Of a stretch of 64,000 nt of DNA, positions 50,851 to 61,500 are shown in pieces. Source of the DNA: Cervus elaphus (Eukaryota > Chordata > Mammalia > Artiodactyla > Cervidae). Position 1 is the first letter of the stretch, and every line of letters starts with the position of its first letter. The DNA is taken from contig NC_057831.1 in assembly GCF_910594005.1 (NCBI RefSeq), forward strand, positions 36,910,001 to 36,974,000. The letters run 5' to 3'. Position numbers and translations under genes: made by a program. The notes below the pieces were generated by a model, which was not told where the DNA came from, made no database searches, and saw nothing but the letters and a program-made list of their open reading frames with translations.

Positions 50851-51934
50851 ATGATGGGAATTTTTTCAAATGCTTGTTAGTGCTGATCGATGTCTCCTCT
50901 TTGGTGAAGTGTCTTTGCATCTTTTGCCTATTTACCGATTCCATTGCTTATCATCTAAGGTTGTTGTTTTTTTTAATGTATAAGAGTTCTCTATGTTACA
51001 TATAAAGTTCTTTACTAGATATATGTTTTGAAATATTTTCTAACATAATATTGTACATCAACTGCACTTCAATAAAAAGAGGAAAGTTGTGATAAAACTA
51101 AAACATAAAATTACATGAAAAATGTCATCCGAAGAGCTAAAGTTTTAATTTTGATGCAATTTATTCATTTTTTTCTTTATCCATTTTTTTTCTCTTACCA
51201 ACATTATTCATGCTTTTTTTTTTTTTTTTGGTTGGTCCTAAAAAAATCTTTGCCTAACCCAAAATAACAAAGATTTTCTCATACATTATCTTCTAGAAGT
51301 TTTACACCTTTAGGTCTTTGTTATATTTCAAATGAATTATTCTTTATGGTGTGAAATAGGGAAGAGGTTCATTTTTTTTTCCCTATCCATTTCCACCTGT
51401 TCCAGTTTGCCTTTACTCATTGAATTGCCTCTGTGTCTCTGTTGAAACTGTTGACTATATGTGATTGGACTTATTTTTGGACTTTTTATTGTGTTCCATC
51501 CTGTATTTCCGTTTTTTACTCCAGTACCACACTGTGTTAGTTACTGTAGATGCTAATTGACTTAAAATCAGTTCACCTAAGTGTTTGACCATTGTCCTTC
51601 TTCAGTTGTTTTGTCTATTTTAAGTTCTTTGCATTTCCATAAATATTTTAGAATCACCCTATCAATTTCTACAAAACAGACTGCAAGGATTTAGCAATTA
51701 CTCTAAATTAGATCAGTTTAGGAAGAACTGACCTGGTGATAATATTGATTCTTCTGTCCATGAGCATCTCTTGCCATTAACTTAAAGCTTCTTAAACTAT
51801 TGCAGCAATATTTTCAAGTTTTTGGTGAGCAAACATATTTTGTTAAATTTATCCTTATATATTTATTTTTTTATATTACAAGTTGTACTTTAAAAAATTT
51901 CAGTGTTTGATTGTGAGTATATATATGAAATACA

Positions 51935-52120
51935 AGTTGCTCAGTCGTGTCCGACTCTTTGTGACCCCAGGGACCATGCAGTCCATGGAATTCTCCAGGC
52001 CAGAATACTGGAGTGGATAGCCTTTCCCTTCTCCAGGGGATCTCCCCAACCGAGGGATTGAACCCAGGTCTCCCACAATGCAGGCTGATTATTTACCAGC
52101 TGAGCGACAAGGGAAGCCTG
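51935..52120 (-). mobile_element. Bov-tA-type SINE inside an old L1
   Basis: GTTGCTCAGTCGTGTCCGAC through CAGCTGAGCGACAAGGGAAG, reverse. Confidence 0.82.
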
Positions 52121-52910
52121 TGAGTATGTATAAATGCATTTAACTTTTATATAGTGCCTTGAACCATGACACCTTTTTATGTTTACTTAATAAATAGTTC
52201 TAGTAGATTTTTTGAGTGGATGCCTTTGAATATCCTATAGATAACTATGTAATTGATAAATAAGATAGTTTTACTCTTTCCTTTCCAATCATTATGACCT
52301 TTCTGTTTTAAGTTTGGCCTGATGTATGGACTAGTACATCTAGTACAATGTTGAACAGAAGTGATGAGAGACATCTTGGACTTCTTCTCAAATTTACTAG
52401 GAAGGCATTTCTTTCACCATTAAGTATGAAGTAATCAGGTTGAGTAAGTTCCTAGTTTGCCAAGAGTTCTCATCTTGCATGAGTAAGTACTGAATTTTGT
52501 CAACTTTTTTCTACCTCTACTGAGGTAATTACATGATTTTTGTCTAATATGGTGAAAATAATGGATTTTCAAATGAATTTCTGAACTAACTCCAAGTTGC
52601 TCACAGATATTATATTTTACTGAATGTTTTATGTGTTTAAACTTTGTAAAAGATTTTTGTATCTGTGATCATATGAGAGATACATGTAGGTTTCTTTTCC
52701 TGTAATGTCTTTATCTGGTTTTGGTATTAGAATAATGCTGGCAAAAGAGAATTAATTGGGAAGTGTTCCCTCTTCCTTTATTTTCTGAAAGAGTACATAA
52801 AGAACTGGTACTATCTGTTCTTAAACTGTTTAGTACAGCTCACTCATTTGCATAGACAAAGTAATGTTGGAGTTGAAAGGCCTGAATAACAAAACCAAAA
52901 GTCAGGTGCT

Positions 52911-52921
52911 TAAGGATCTCT
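52911..52921 (+). repeat. Left target-site duplication of the inverted BovB
   Basis: TAAGGATCTCT, identical to 57193-57203 and directly next to the element. Confidence 0.88.
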
Positions 52922-53161
52922 TCTGTACAATGTCATGAACCTCTGTCCCTAGTTCTTCAGGCACTCTATCAGATCTAGTCCCTTAAATCTATTTCTTACT
53001 TCCACTGTATAATCGTAAGGGATTTGATTTAGGTCATACCTGAATGGTCTAGTGGTTTTCCCTACTTTCTTCAATTTAAGTCTGAATTTGGCAATAAGGA
53101 GTTCATGATCTGAACCACAGTCAGTTCCCGGTCTTGTTTTTGCTGACTGTATAGAGCTTCT

Positions 53162-53671
53162 TCATCTTTGGCTGCAAAGAATATATTCAATCTGATTTCG
53201 GTATTGTGATGTCCATGTGTAGAGTCTTCTCTTGTGTTGTTGGAAGATGGTATTTGCTATGACCAGTGTGATCTCTTGGCAAAACCCTGTTAGCCTTTGC
53301 CCTGCTTCATTTTGTACTCCCAGGCCAAATTTGCCTGTTACTACGGGTATCTCTTGACTTCCTACTTTTGCATTCCAGTCTCCTGTGATGAAAAGCACAT
53401 CTGTTTTTGCTGTTAGTTCTAGAAGGTCTTGTAGGTCTTCATAGGACCATTCAGCTTCTTCAGCATTAGTTGTTGGGGCACAGACTTGGATTACTGTGAT
53501 ACTGAATGTTTCGCCTTGGAAATGAAAAGAGATCATTCTGTCATTTTTGAGATTGCATCCAAGTAGTGCATTTTGGACTCTTTGGTTGACTGTGACAGCT
53601 ACTCCATTTCTTCTAAGGGATTCTTGCTCACAGTAATAGATATAATGGTCATCTAAATTAAATTCATCCAT
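53162..53671 (-). pseudogene. BovB APE-type endonuclease, 169-codon frame
   Basis: Contains YYCEQESLRRNGVAVTVNQR, then VIQVCAPTTNAEEAEWSYED, GDWNAKVG and YRNQIEYIL, typical of the apurinic-endonuclease-like domain of RTE elements. Its N-terminal start is separated by the nested BovB. Belongs to the inverted left arm. Confidence 0.85.
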
Positions 53672-53689
53672 TCCAGTCCATTTTAGTTC

Positions 53690-54205
53690 AGTTCAGTTCA
53701 GTTCAGTCGTTAGTCGTGTCCGACTCTTTGCGACCCCATGAATCGCAGAACGCCAGGCCTCCCTGCCAATCACCAACTCCTGGAGTTTACTCAAACTCCT
53801 GTCCATCAAGTCGGTGATGCCATCCAGCCATCTCATCCTCTGTCGTCCCCTACTCCTCCTGCCCCCAATCCCTCCCAGCATCAGGGTCTTTTCCAATGAG
53901 TCAACTCTTCGCATGAGGTAGCCAAAGTACTGGAGTTTCAGTTTCAGCATCAGTCCCTCCAATGAACACCCAGGACTGATCTCCTTTAGGATGGACTGGT
54001 TGGATGCCCTTGCAGTCCAAGGGACTCTCAAGAGTCTTCTCCAACACCACAGTTCGAAAGCATCAATTCTTCGGCACTCAGCTTTCTTTATAGTCCAACT
54101 CTCACATCCATACATGACCACTGGAAAAACCATAGCCTTGACTAGACAGACCTTTGTTGGCAATGTAATGTCTCTGCTTTTTAATATGCTATCTAGGTTG
54201 GTCTT
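53690..54205 (-). mobile_element. BovB 3' fragment nested in the inverted BovB arm
   Basis: Starts with GTTCAGTTCAGTTCAGTCGT (BovB 3' end) and ends at GGTTGGTCTTAACTT. The host text GTTCACTGATTCC, expected right after TTTTAGTTCA on the left, resumes at 54206. A target duplication of at least GTTCA is likely but is hidden by the repeated TTCAG end. Confidence 0.85.
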
Positions 54206-54382
54206 AACTTGTTCACTGATTCCTAAAATGTTGATGTTCACTCTTCCCATCTCCTGTTTGATCACTCCCAATTTACCTTGATTCATGGACCTAACATTCC
54301 AGGTTCCTATGCAGTATTGTTTTTTATGGCATTGTAATTTACTTCCGACACTAGTCACATCCACAAAGGGCATTGTTTTCAC
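53693..54382 (-). pseudogene. Chance fusion frame: BovB endonuclease start joined to BovB RT C-terminus
   Basis: 229 codons. The first part (YCIGTWNVRSMNQGKLGVIK through NILGISE) is the endonuclease N-terminus of the host BovB. The second part (VKTNLDSILKSRDITLPTK to TRLTTELN) is the reverse transcriptase C-terminus of the nested copy. The two are in the same frame at the insertion point. No catalytic centre of either domain is complete. Confidence 0.8.
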
Positions 54383-54683
54383 TTTGACTCCATCTGTTCA
54401 TTCCTTCTGGAGTTATTTCTCCACTCTTCTCTGGTAGCATATTGGGTACCTACCAACCTTGGAAGTTCATCTTTCAGTGTCCTATCTTTGCCTTTTCATA
54501 CTGTTCATGGGGTTCTCAAGGCAAGAATACTGAAGTGGTTTGTCATTGTATAGGAGGCAGTGATCAAGATTATTCCCAAGAAAAAGAAATGCAAAAAGGC
54601 AGAATGGTTGTCTGAGGAGGCCTTACAAATAGCTGTGAAAAGAAGAGAAGCAAAAGGCACAGGAGAAAAGTAAAGATACACAT

Positions 54684-54956
54684 TTGAATGCAGAGTTCCA
54701 AAGAATAGCAAGGAGAGATAGGAAAGCCTTCCTCAGTGATCAGTGCAAAGAAATAGAGGAAAACAACAGAATGGGAAAGACTAGAGATCTCTTAAAGAAA
54801 ATTAGAGATACCAAGGGAACATTTCATGCAAAGATGGGTACAATAAAGGACAGAAATTATATGGACCTAACAGAAGCAATTAAGAAGAGGTGGCAAGAAT
54901 ACACAGAAGAACTATACAAAAAGATCTTAATGACTCAGATAACCATGATGGTGTGA
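54684..54956 (+). pseudogene. BovB reverse transcriptase N-terminal fragment (right arm)
   Basis: 90-codon frame with ARRDRKAFLSDQCKEIEENN and IRDTKGTFHAKMG. The frame then shifts near 54950. Confidence 0.75.
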
Positions 54957-55298
54957 TCACTCACCTAGAGCCAGACATCCTGGACTGCGAAGTCAAGTGA
55001 GCCTTAGGAAGCATTACTACGAACAAAGCTAGTGGAGGTGACGGAATTCAAGTTGAGCTATTTCAAATCCTAAAAGATGAAGCTGTCAAAGTGCTGCACT
55101 CAAAATGCCAGCAAATGTGGAAAACTCAGCAGTGGCCACAGGACTGGAAAAAGTCAGTTTTCATTCCAATCCCAAAGAAAGGCAACAGCAAAGAATATTA
55201 AAACTACAGCAGAATTGCTCTCATCTCACATGCTAGCAAAGTAATGCTCAAAATTCTCCAAGCGAAGCTTCAACAGTACGTGAACCAAGAACTTCCAG

Positions 55299-55574
55299 AT
55301 GTACAAGCTGGATTCAGAAAAGGCAGAGGAACCAGAGATCAAATTGCCAACATCCATTGGATCATCGAAAAAGCAAGAGAGTTCCAGAAAGACATCTGCT
55401 TTATTGACTAAGCCAAAGCCTTTGACTGTGCAGATCACAACAAACTGGAAAATTCTTAGAAAGGTGGGAATACCAGACCACTTTACCTGCCTCCTGAGAA
55501 ATCTGTATGCAGGTCAAGAAGCAACAGTTAGAACCAGACATGGAACAACAGACTGGTTCCAAATTGGGAAGTAG
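55299..55574 (+). pseudogene. BovB reverse transcriptase middle fragment (right arm)
   Basis: 91-codon frame with SIGSSKKQESSRKTSALLTK and HFTCLLRNLYAGQEATVR, broken on both sides. Confidence 0.7.
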
Positions 55575-55723
55575 TACGTCAAGGCTGTATACTGTCACCC
55601 TGCTTGTTTAACTTATATGCAGAGTACAACATGTGAAATGCTGGGCTGGATAAAGCAAAAGCTGGAATCAAGATTGCCGGGAGAAATATCAATAACCTCA
55701 GATATGCAGATGACAGCACCGTT

Positions 55724-56096
55724 ATGGCAGAAAGTGAAGAGGAACTAAAAAGCCTCTTGATGAAAGTGAAGGAGGAGAGTGAAAAAGTTGGCTTAAAGCT
55801 CAACATTCAGAAAACTAAGATCACGGCATCTGGTCCCATCACTTTATGGCAAATAGATGGGGAAACAATGGAAACAGTGACAGACTTTGTTTGGGGAGGC
55901 TGCAAAATCACAGCAGATGGTGACTGCAGCCATGAAAGACACTTGCTCCTTGGAAGAAAAGCTATGACCAACCTAGACAGCATATTAAAAAGCAGAGACA
56001 TTACTTTGCTGACAAAAGTCCATCTAGTCAGAGCTATGGTTTTTCCAGTAGTCATGTATGGATGTGAGAGTTGGACCATAAAGAAAGCTGAGCACC
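55724..56096 (+). pseudogene. BovB reverse transcriptase C-terminal part, cut by L1
   Basis: Begins MAESEEELKSLLMKVKEESE just after the catalytic RYADD region and runs to YGCESWTIKKAEHP, where the L1 insertion interrupts it. The remaining residues of the open frame (to 56293) come from the insert. Confidence 0.75.
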
Positions 56097-56803
56097 CCCT
56101 GGTGGACGTCAGGGGTGGGTGGTTATGTGGTGACCTGTCCTTCTGCCTCCTTACATTTACACTGAGGTGTACGTCTGGTAGAGTAGGCATACCATCTATA
56201 TGCTACAAGCGTAAGATGCTGTTGAAAGAAAGGCATAAGTGTACCATGTTCATGGATCAGAAGACACATGGATCAGAAGACAGTTATCAGTAGGAGGTGA
56301 ATTCTCCCTCAGATTACCTATGGATTCTGCACAGTCTCAACCAGAATTCCAGCAGAGTTTTTTGTAGATATTGACAAGGTGATTCTAAAATTTATGTGGA
56401 AAGGCAAAGGAAGTAGAATAGCCAAACCAGTTTTTGAAAAGAAGAAAGTTAGAGGATTCACAGTACCTGATTTAAAACTTACTCTGTAGTCGTAGTAATC
56501 GAAACGGTGATTTCAGCAGCTGACAGGTAGATCGGTGGAAGAGAAGAGAGTCTAGAAATAGTCCACATGTACGTGTCAACTGATACTTAACAGAAGTACA
56601 AAAGCAATTCAGTGAAGAAAGGTTGGACTTGGAACAAATGGTGCTGGAACAATTGGAAATCCCTAAGCCAGACAAAAATCAACAAATGAACCTTATACTA
56701 CACTCCCTGCTGTGTTTAGAATCGATGCCAAAATGTTCACACACCTGTCTAAACCTTCATAAAACTTCCAGAAGAAAGCAAAAAAAAAAAAAAAAAAAAA
56801 GAA
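56097..56803 (+). mobile_element. L1-derived insertion with 16-bp target-site duplication and poly-A
   Basis: Flanked by AAGAAAGCTGAGCACC at 56081-56096 and 56804-56819. The 3' end is poly-A (56780-56803). From about 56190 the text is degraded L1 ORF2 (CATGTTCATGGATCAGAAGA, KFMWKGKGSRIAKPVFEKKK). The first 95 bases or so are not L1 that I recognise. Confidence 0.88.
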
Positions 56804-57192
56804 AAGAAAGCTGAGCACCAAAGAATTGATGCTTTTGAACTGTGGTGTTGGAGAACTCTTGGTAGCCCCCTAGACTGCAAGGAAATCCAACCAGTCAATC
56901 TTAAAGGAAATCAGTCCTAAATATTCATTGGAAGGACTGATGCTGAAGCTGAAACTCCAGTACTTTGGCCACCTAATGTGAGAAACTGACTCATTGGAAA
57001 AGACCCTGATGCTGGGAAAGTTGAAGGCAAGAGGAGAAGGGGACGACAGAGGATGAGGTGGTTGGATGGCATCACCGACTTCATGGACATGAGTTTGAGC
57101 AAGCTCCAGGAGTTGGTAATGGACAGGGAAGCCTGGCATGCTGCAGTCCATGGGGTCAAAGAGTCAGACATGACTAAGCCACTGAACTGAAC

Positions 57193-57203
57193 TAAGGATC
57201 TCT
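57193..57203 (+). repeat. Right target-site duplication of the inverted BovB
   Basis: TAAGGATCTCT, directly after the BovB 3' end (ACTGAACTGAAC). Confidence 0.88.
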
Positions 57204-58090
57204 AAGATTTAGAAGTTACTTTTTCCCTTAAAATTCCAGTAGTATACATCTGGGCCTTTATTCCATTTATTGTAGAAACCAGATATATCCAAAATAACTA
57301 TGAGGATTTGCTGGGGGCTTACGTTTCTACTAACTGCCTCACAATCTAGGGTTTTTGGTGAAATCTCTATGTCTGTTCTGTCTGTCCTCAGATTTCGGAC
57401 CTCTTTCCACATCAGCAGCTAGTGTGGACTTCACCCCATGGTTTCCTTTCCCACAGCACCACTGACACAAGGCTTCTGGGTATGGTTTGGGATGACCGTA
57501 GGCATTTATAGACTAGCTTACAGTTTTAAACTTAATATGAGATAGAAATGGCTCACTAAATTCATTTCCAACATGCTTATATCTCTCCTTTAATTCATTC
57601 TATAGCTATGATGCTGAAACATATTTCAGGTTCTTCATTTTTTTCCAACTGTAATTAGACAAGAGTTCCTGGTTGGGCTCAGCCTTTAACCAAAATAATG
57701 TTATTTTAGTTTAGAATGATTCTTAGAACACAGCACTGAACACAAGCCATTATTCAGTAAATTAACATTTAGACTTTTCAAAAAGATTGTTTGAAAAAAA
57801 AAAAAAAAAAAAGATTGTTTGGCTAAAATCAAAACTCTGGAGACATTCCAGAATAGGAGAAAAAACAAAAAATATATATATACACACATGCCTTGAAACA
57901 TGGTGAATTCAATTACAGCTTTATTTTTTCAAACTTCATATTTGCAGATTGTTTATTAGATGTACAATATTTTTGGAGTATCTTTTAGTTTTTAATATTT
58001 AGTATATTTTAAAATGATAATTATTATTCAGGAAATAATTCAGTAAAAAGCAATCATTCTCATAGCAAATTTAAGGAACAGGAAATGCTG
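57204..58090. other. Intergenic sequence next to HERC6, little recognised
   Basis: Apart from the A-run near 57800 and a TATATATA stretch near 57873, no gene or named repeat is apparent. Confidence 0.4.
57795..57815. repeat. A-rich run
   Basis: About 18 A bases flanked by GATTGTTTG on both sides (57785 and 57814), so a short local duplication or small insertion around AAAAAGATTGTTTG. Confidence 0.6.
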
Positions 58091-58091
58091 G

Positions 58092-58116
58092 TTTATTAAC
58101 AATATTATCCTTTATT
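58092..58116 (-). terminator. Candidate HERC6 polyadenylation signals (two AATAAA)
   Basis: Two minus-strand AATAAA copies at 58116-58111 and 58097-58092 lie about 165-185 bases after the HERC6 stop. Another T-rich copy lies near 57920. The true cleavage site is not visible from sequence. Confidence 0.4.
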
Positions 58117-58278
58117 CATCATGTCATTGTTTATCCCAGCATTTGTCAACTAATTTTATCTAAAATCTATCAACCTTTGTACGAATCAGACCTAAAGAAG
58201 AAACCGTACTTCTGTACTAAAGAACAGAAGGATCATAAGGTGAGAGGACTCGAGATGTGAGCCACTCAGAGGTCACTA

Positions 58279-58502
58279 TCACCCTATGACTGTGGGTGAG
58301 ATAAATCCTTTGTTGCTCTTGATGGCTATTTGAAGTGCTTCCTTCATTTTTTCCATTGTAGAATATTTAGGGAGTTCCAGAATATTATGACATGTCAGTG
58401 ATCTTGGGAAATCTCTTTCACTGAAAGTCTCAGGACAGCGAAACCGGATTCCTGTTTTCTGTATGCCTTTTACATGTAGTCTATCATTTCCTGTAAGAAA
58501 AA
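58279..58502 (-). CDS. HERC6: HERC6 last coding exon with catalytic Cys
   Basis: Encodes FFLTGNDRLHVKGIQKTGIR, the active-site Cys (58390-58392), and the tail SNKGFISPTVIG before TGA at 58281-58279. Acceptor CTTTTTAG. The tail is eight residues longer after GF than HERC5's. Confidence 0.94.
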
Positions 58503-61500
58503 CTAAAAAGAAATAAACTTCAGTTAAGATAGTTCACAGAAAGAACAAAACTTAAAATGAAAAGGAAGAAATTAATCACTTCATTCAAAAGTATTTATCG
58601 GCTCCCCTTGTGCAAAGAGAACTACGTGGGACCACGTGGGGTGAAGAAAAATCATGACATTTGGTCTTTGTCTTTGGTGGGTTCATGATCTAGTTGGGGG
58701 GAAATTATGTATCTGAAAGATAACAGCAAGATACAGGGAGTTTAGCTCAGCTAGGAAGTATGATGTGAAGAGATAATGAAGGCACTGAGCCTCAAGGCAG
58801 GGAGAGAGGTGCCAGGTTAGGGTGACAGGGAAGCTTCAGGTAGAAACAAAAAAACCAGAGTAGAAGATGTATGTGAACTCACTGAATGTACAGCCAACAG
58901 AATCCCTGGACTGAAGCAAAAGTTTCCCTTTAAGAAAGAAGACTGGAAAGGTAGTTTGGGCTTGTGGAGAAGTAGTTAAGTTTGTGGAAAAGTTGTCCTC
59001 AAACATCCTCAGTAGCAACAAAAATAGCAAGAAAGATGTGTACACATCTCAAAAAGAACTAAGAAATGGGATGAAAGATAAGAGAATAAGGCACTAAGTC
59101 TGTCCTATGGAAACCTAGGGTTCCCACCAAGAGAGGTTCTTATGTCTTAGTGGTCTTGAACATGGGCTTTGAATTAGCCTGCTGGGTTCAAATTATCATT
59201 CTGACACTAACCAACTGTCAGAACACAGGCAAGCTACTAAATGCTGCAAGCCTCTTTTTCCTCATATCTGAAGTGGGGAAAAATAAAAGTACCAGCTTCA
59301 TAGGCTGCTATTAGGATAAAGGGAAGTAATAGTTATAAAGTGATCAGGACAGTGCCTGGTATAGAGTAAGCACACAATATAAATGTTGTTATTATTATCA
59401 TCATCAGTGGTCACTGGTACTATTAATTATTAATAGTATTTGAGACAGTTGACATTGCCCTAATTCCATAGGACTTTAGATAATTAAATAAAGGTAGGAA
59501 TGTGAGATAAAAGGCTCAATTAGGAGCCAACTAAAGTGAAGAAAGAAGATAAACTGGGTCAGTGTAGACAAGGTAGTAAAATAACAATATCTTTATTACT
59601 ATCATTTTTTAAAAATGGAAAACAGGCTTAAGTATGAAAAAGAACACTGGTCTAGAAGGTAGGGGACCTGCATTCTAACCCTTGCTTTTCCATTAACATT
59701 TGTGATACACTATTAATGACTTTATCTCAAATGAGATATTTTAAAAGATATGTAATTATAGATTGATCTATTTCTGCAATACTTACAGAGGAATTTTCTC
59801 TTTTCATCCAAAGTTAAATTATGGAAAGCTGTCCAAAACATCACTATAGTAGGATGTGACTCATGGTATCCTTGCTCATAAACAGAATTCTTGAAGAAAA
59901 AAAAAAAGGAGAAATTTGGTTTTTTAGGGGTAATTTTTCTTTGGAAGAATTGGGGGCACTTTAGTTATTACCTACCTTTTCAAATTGCTCCCAGTCATAG
60001 TCAGTATTTCCAATTATTGCTCTCATTAGTTCTTCAGGCTTGAAAAGTTTAAATATCTCTTTGTCAAAAAGTTTATAAAATCCTCTCTGAAATTCCTCAT
60101 AAACTGCCTTTACAGAGGTGTTGAAAACATAATCAACACACTTAGAAACATAGTCTTTCCTGAAGGAAGCAAAAAAAAGGCCAATAATATAGTTAACCAG
60201 TGACTAAACTATTCTCTACTTTGCCTTTTCACCATGTCCATTAAGAAAGAAAAGTAAGTTACATGTGCAGAGCACCCAACGCTATATGACACAGGGCTGC
60301 GAAAACATCTAGTCAGCTAGAAGAAGAAAACGTGGAGAATGTGCAGAAGGATGAAGGCTTCGTTTTGCTCCCATTGCCCCAGCTACATTCAGGACGATAT
60401 TTTAAAAACACCAATCTGAATATGTCATTCTCCTGCTTAAAATCTTTAAAAGACTTCTCATTGCCTTTAAGGTAATTTCAAACCTCTTTAGCAGGATTAA
60501 AAAGGTCTCCATGGGTGAAGGGGGTAAAAAACAATGGCCTCTATGATGTGACCCTTGCCTGACTCAGCAGCCTCTTCCCAGTGCCGTTTGAACCTCCGGC
60601 CACGCTGACCTTCAGTTCACTGGCCTCACTCTCTCCCATACAGTTTAGGCCACAGCAGGCAGGGCTTCCTTTTCACCTGGCAACTTCCGTCACTCATCAG
60701 AATTCAAAATGAACATGACTTTCTCAGTGTTGGTCCTCTGTTCCTCTCTCTCTCCCCTCTCACAACACATCACTGTGTGTAAATTATGTCTGCAGAGATT
60801 GTCTTCTCCAATTTGTGATGAATTTCTTGAGAGCAGGTGTGCTACTGGAGATATTTCCACCAGATATCACCTTAAAACATGCTAATCTCCTACCCTTTGA
60901 GCATCCTTCAAGGACCATCATGTCTGAATCAACCTCCTCTGTCCTCCCCTATAACCAGTGGTGTGCTGGTAAATGTTCTACAACCAGCTTTCTTAAAAGG
61001 AGAGGGGAAAAGATGGAACCCTCATTTGCAGCATTTGCCAATTTCTGTGGTTTACCTGTCACCCTCTAGTTTCTTAATTGGTTTTCATTTTCTTCAGAGT
61101 GTTCATCCTTATCTGACTTTCTATTACATAATAATTTATTGAGTTTCTGCTCCACTGTAATTTCTGCTCCAGATTTTGCATCTTTTTTTACTGCCATATC
61201 TCTGACACCTTGAATAGGGTCTAGTATAGAGTAGGGGCTCAAAAAATAATTGTTAAATGAACAATGAAAAGTGCTGCAAAGGAAATATTTAATCTTGACT
61301 CCTTTCGTCCCTTCTTTTCCCTGTAACCTTTTATCTTTTGAAAAAGATCAGAAGCTAAAATGATCATCTGGAAAGACTGGGTAGCTCAGATGGTAAAGAA
61401 TCTGCCTGAAATGCAGGAGACCTGGGTTCAGTCCCTGGGTTGGGAAGATCACCTGGAGGAAGGTATGGCAACCCACTCCAGTATTCTTGCCTGGAGTGTC

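Larger units (their letters stand above)
50085..52850 (-). mobile_element. Old L1 in the HERC5-HERC6 intergenic region, split by two SINEs
   Basis: TTCTTACGAATGGAATCAGA, TTTCTTTATCCATTTTACCT, TTGCCTAACCCAAAATAACA, ACTCCAGTACCACACTGTGT and AATATTTTAGAATCACCCTA are successive parts of an L1 3' half in reverse. A T-rich spacer and L1 3'-end-like text lie near 51040-51080. Confidence 0.6.
52922..57192 (+). mobile_element. BovB LINE with inverted 5' half, 11-bp target-site duplication, two nested insertions
   Basis: The left arm (52922-54547) is BovB 5' region and endonuclease on the minus strand. The right arm (54544-57192) is the rest of BovB (reverse transcriptase to 3' end) on the plus strand. 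The arms meet at CATT (54544-54547), and both break at the same element position (CATTGTACAGGAGGC-type text). TAAGGATCTCT flanks the whole at 52911-52921 and 57193-57203. The left arm contains another BovB 3' piece (53690-54205) and the right arm an L1 piece (56097-56803). Confidence 0.92.
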
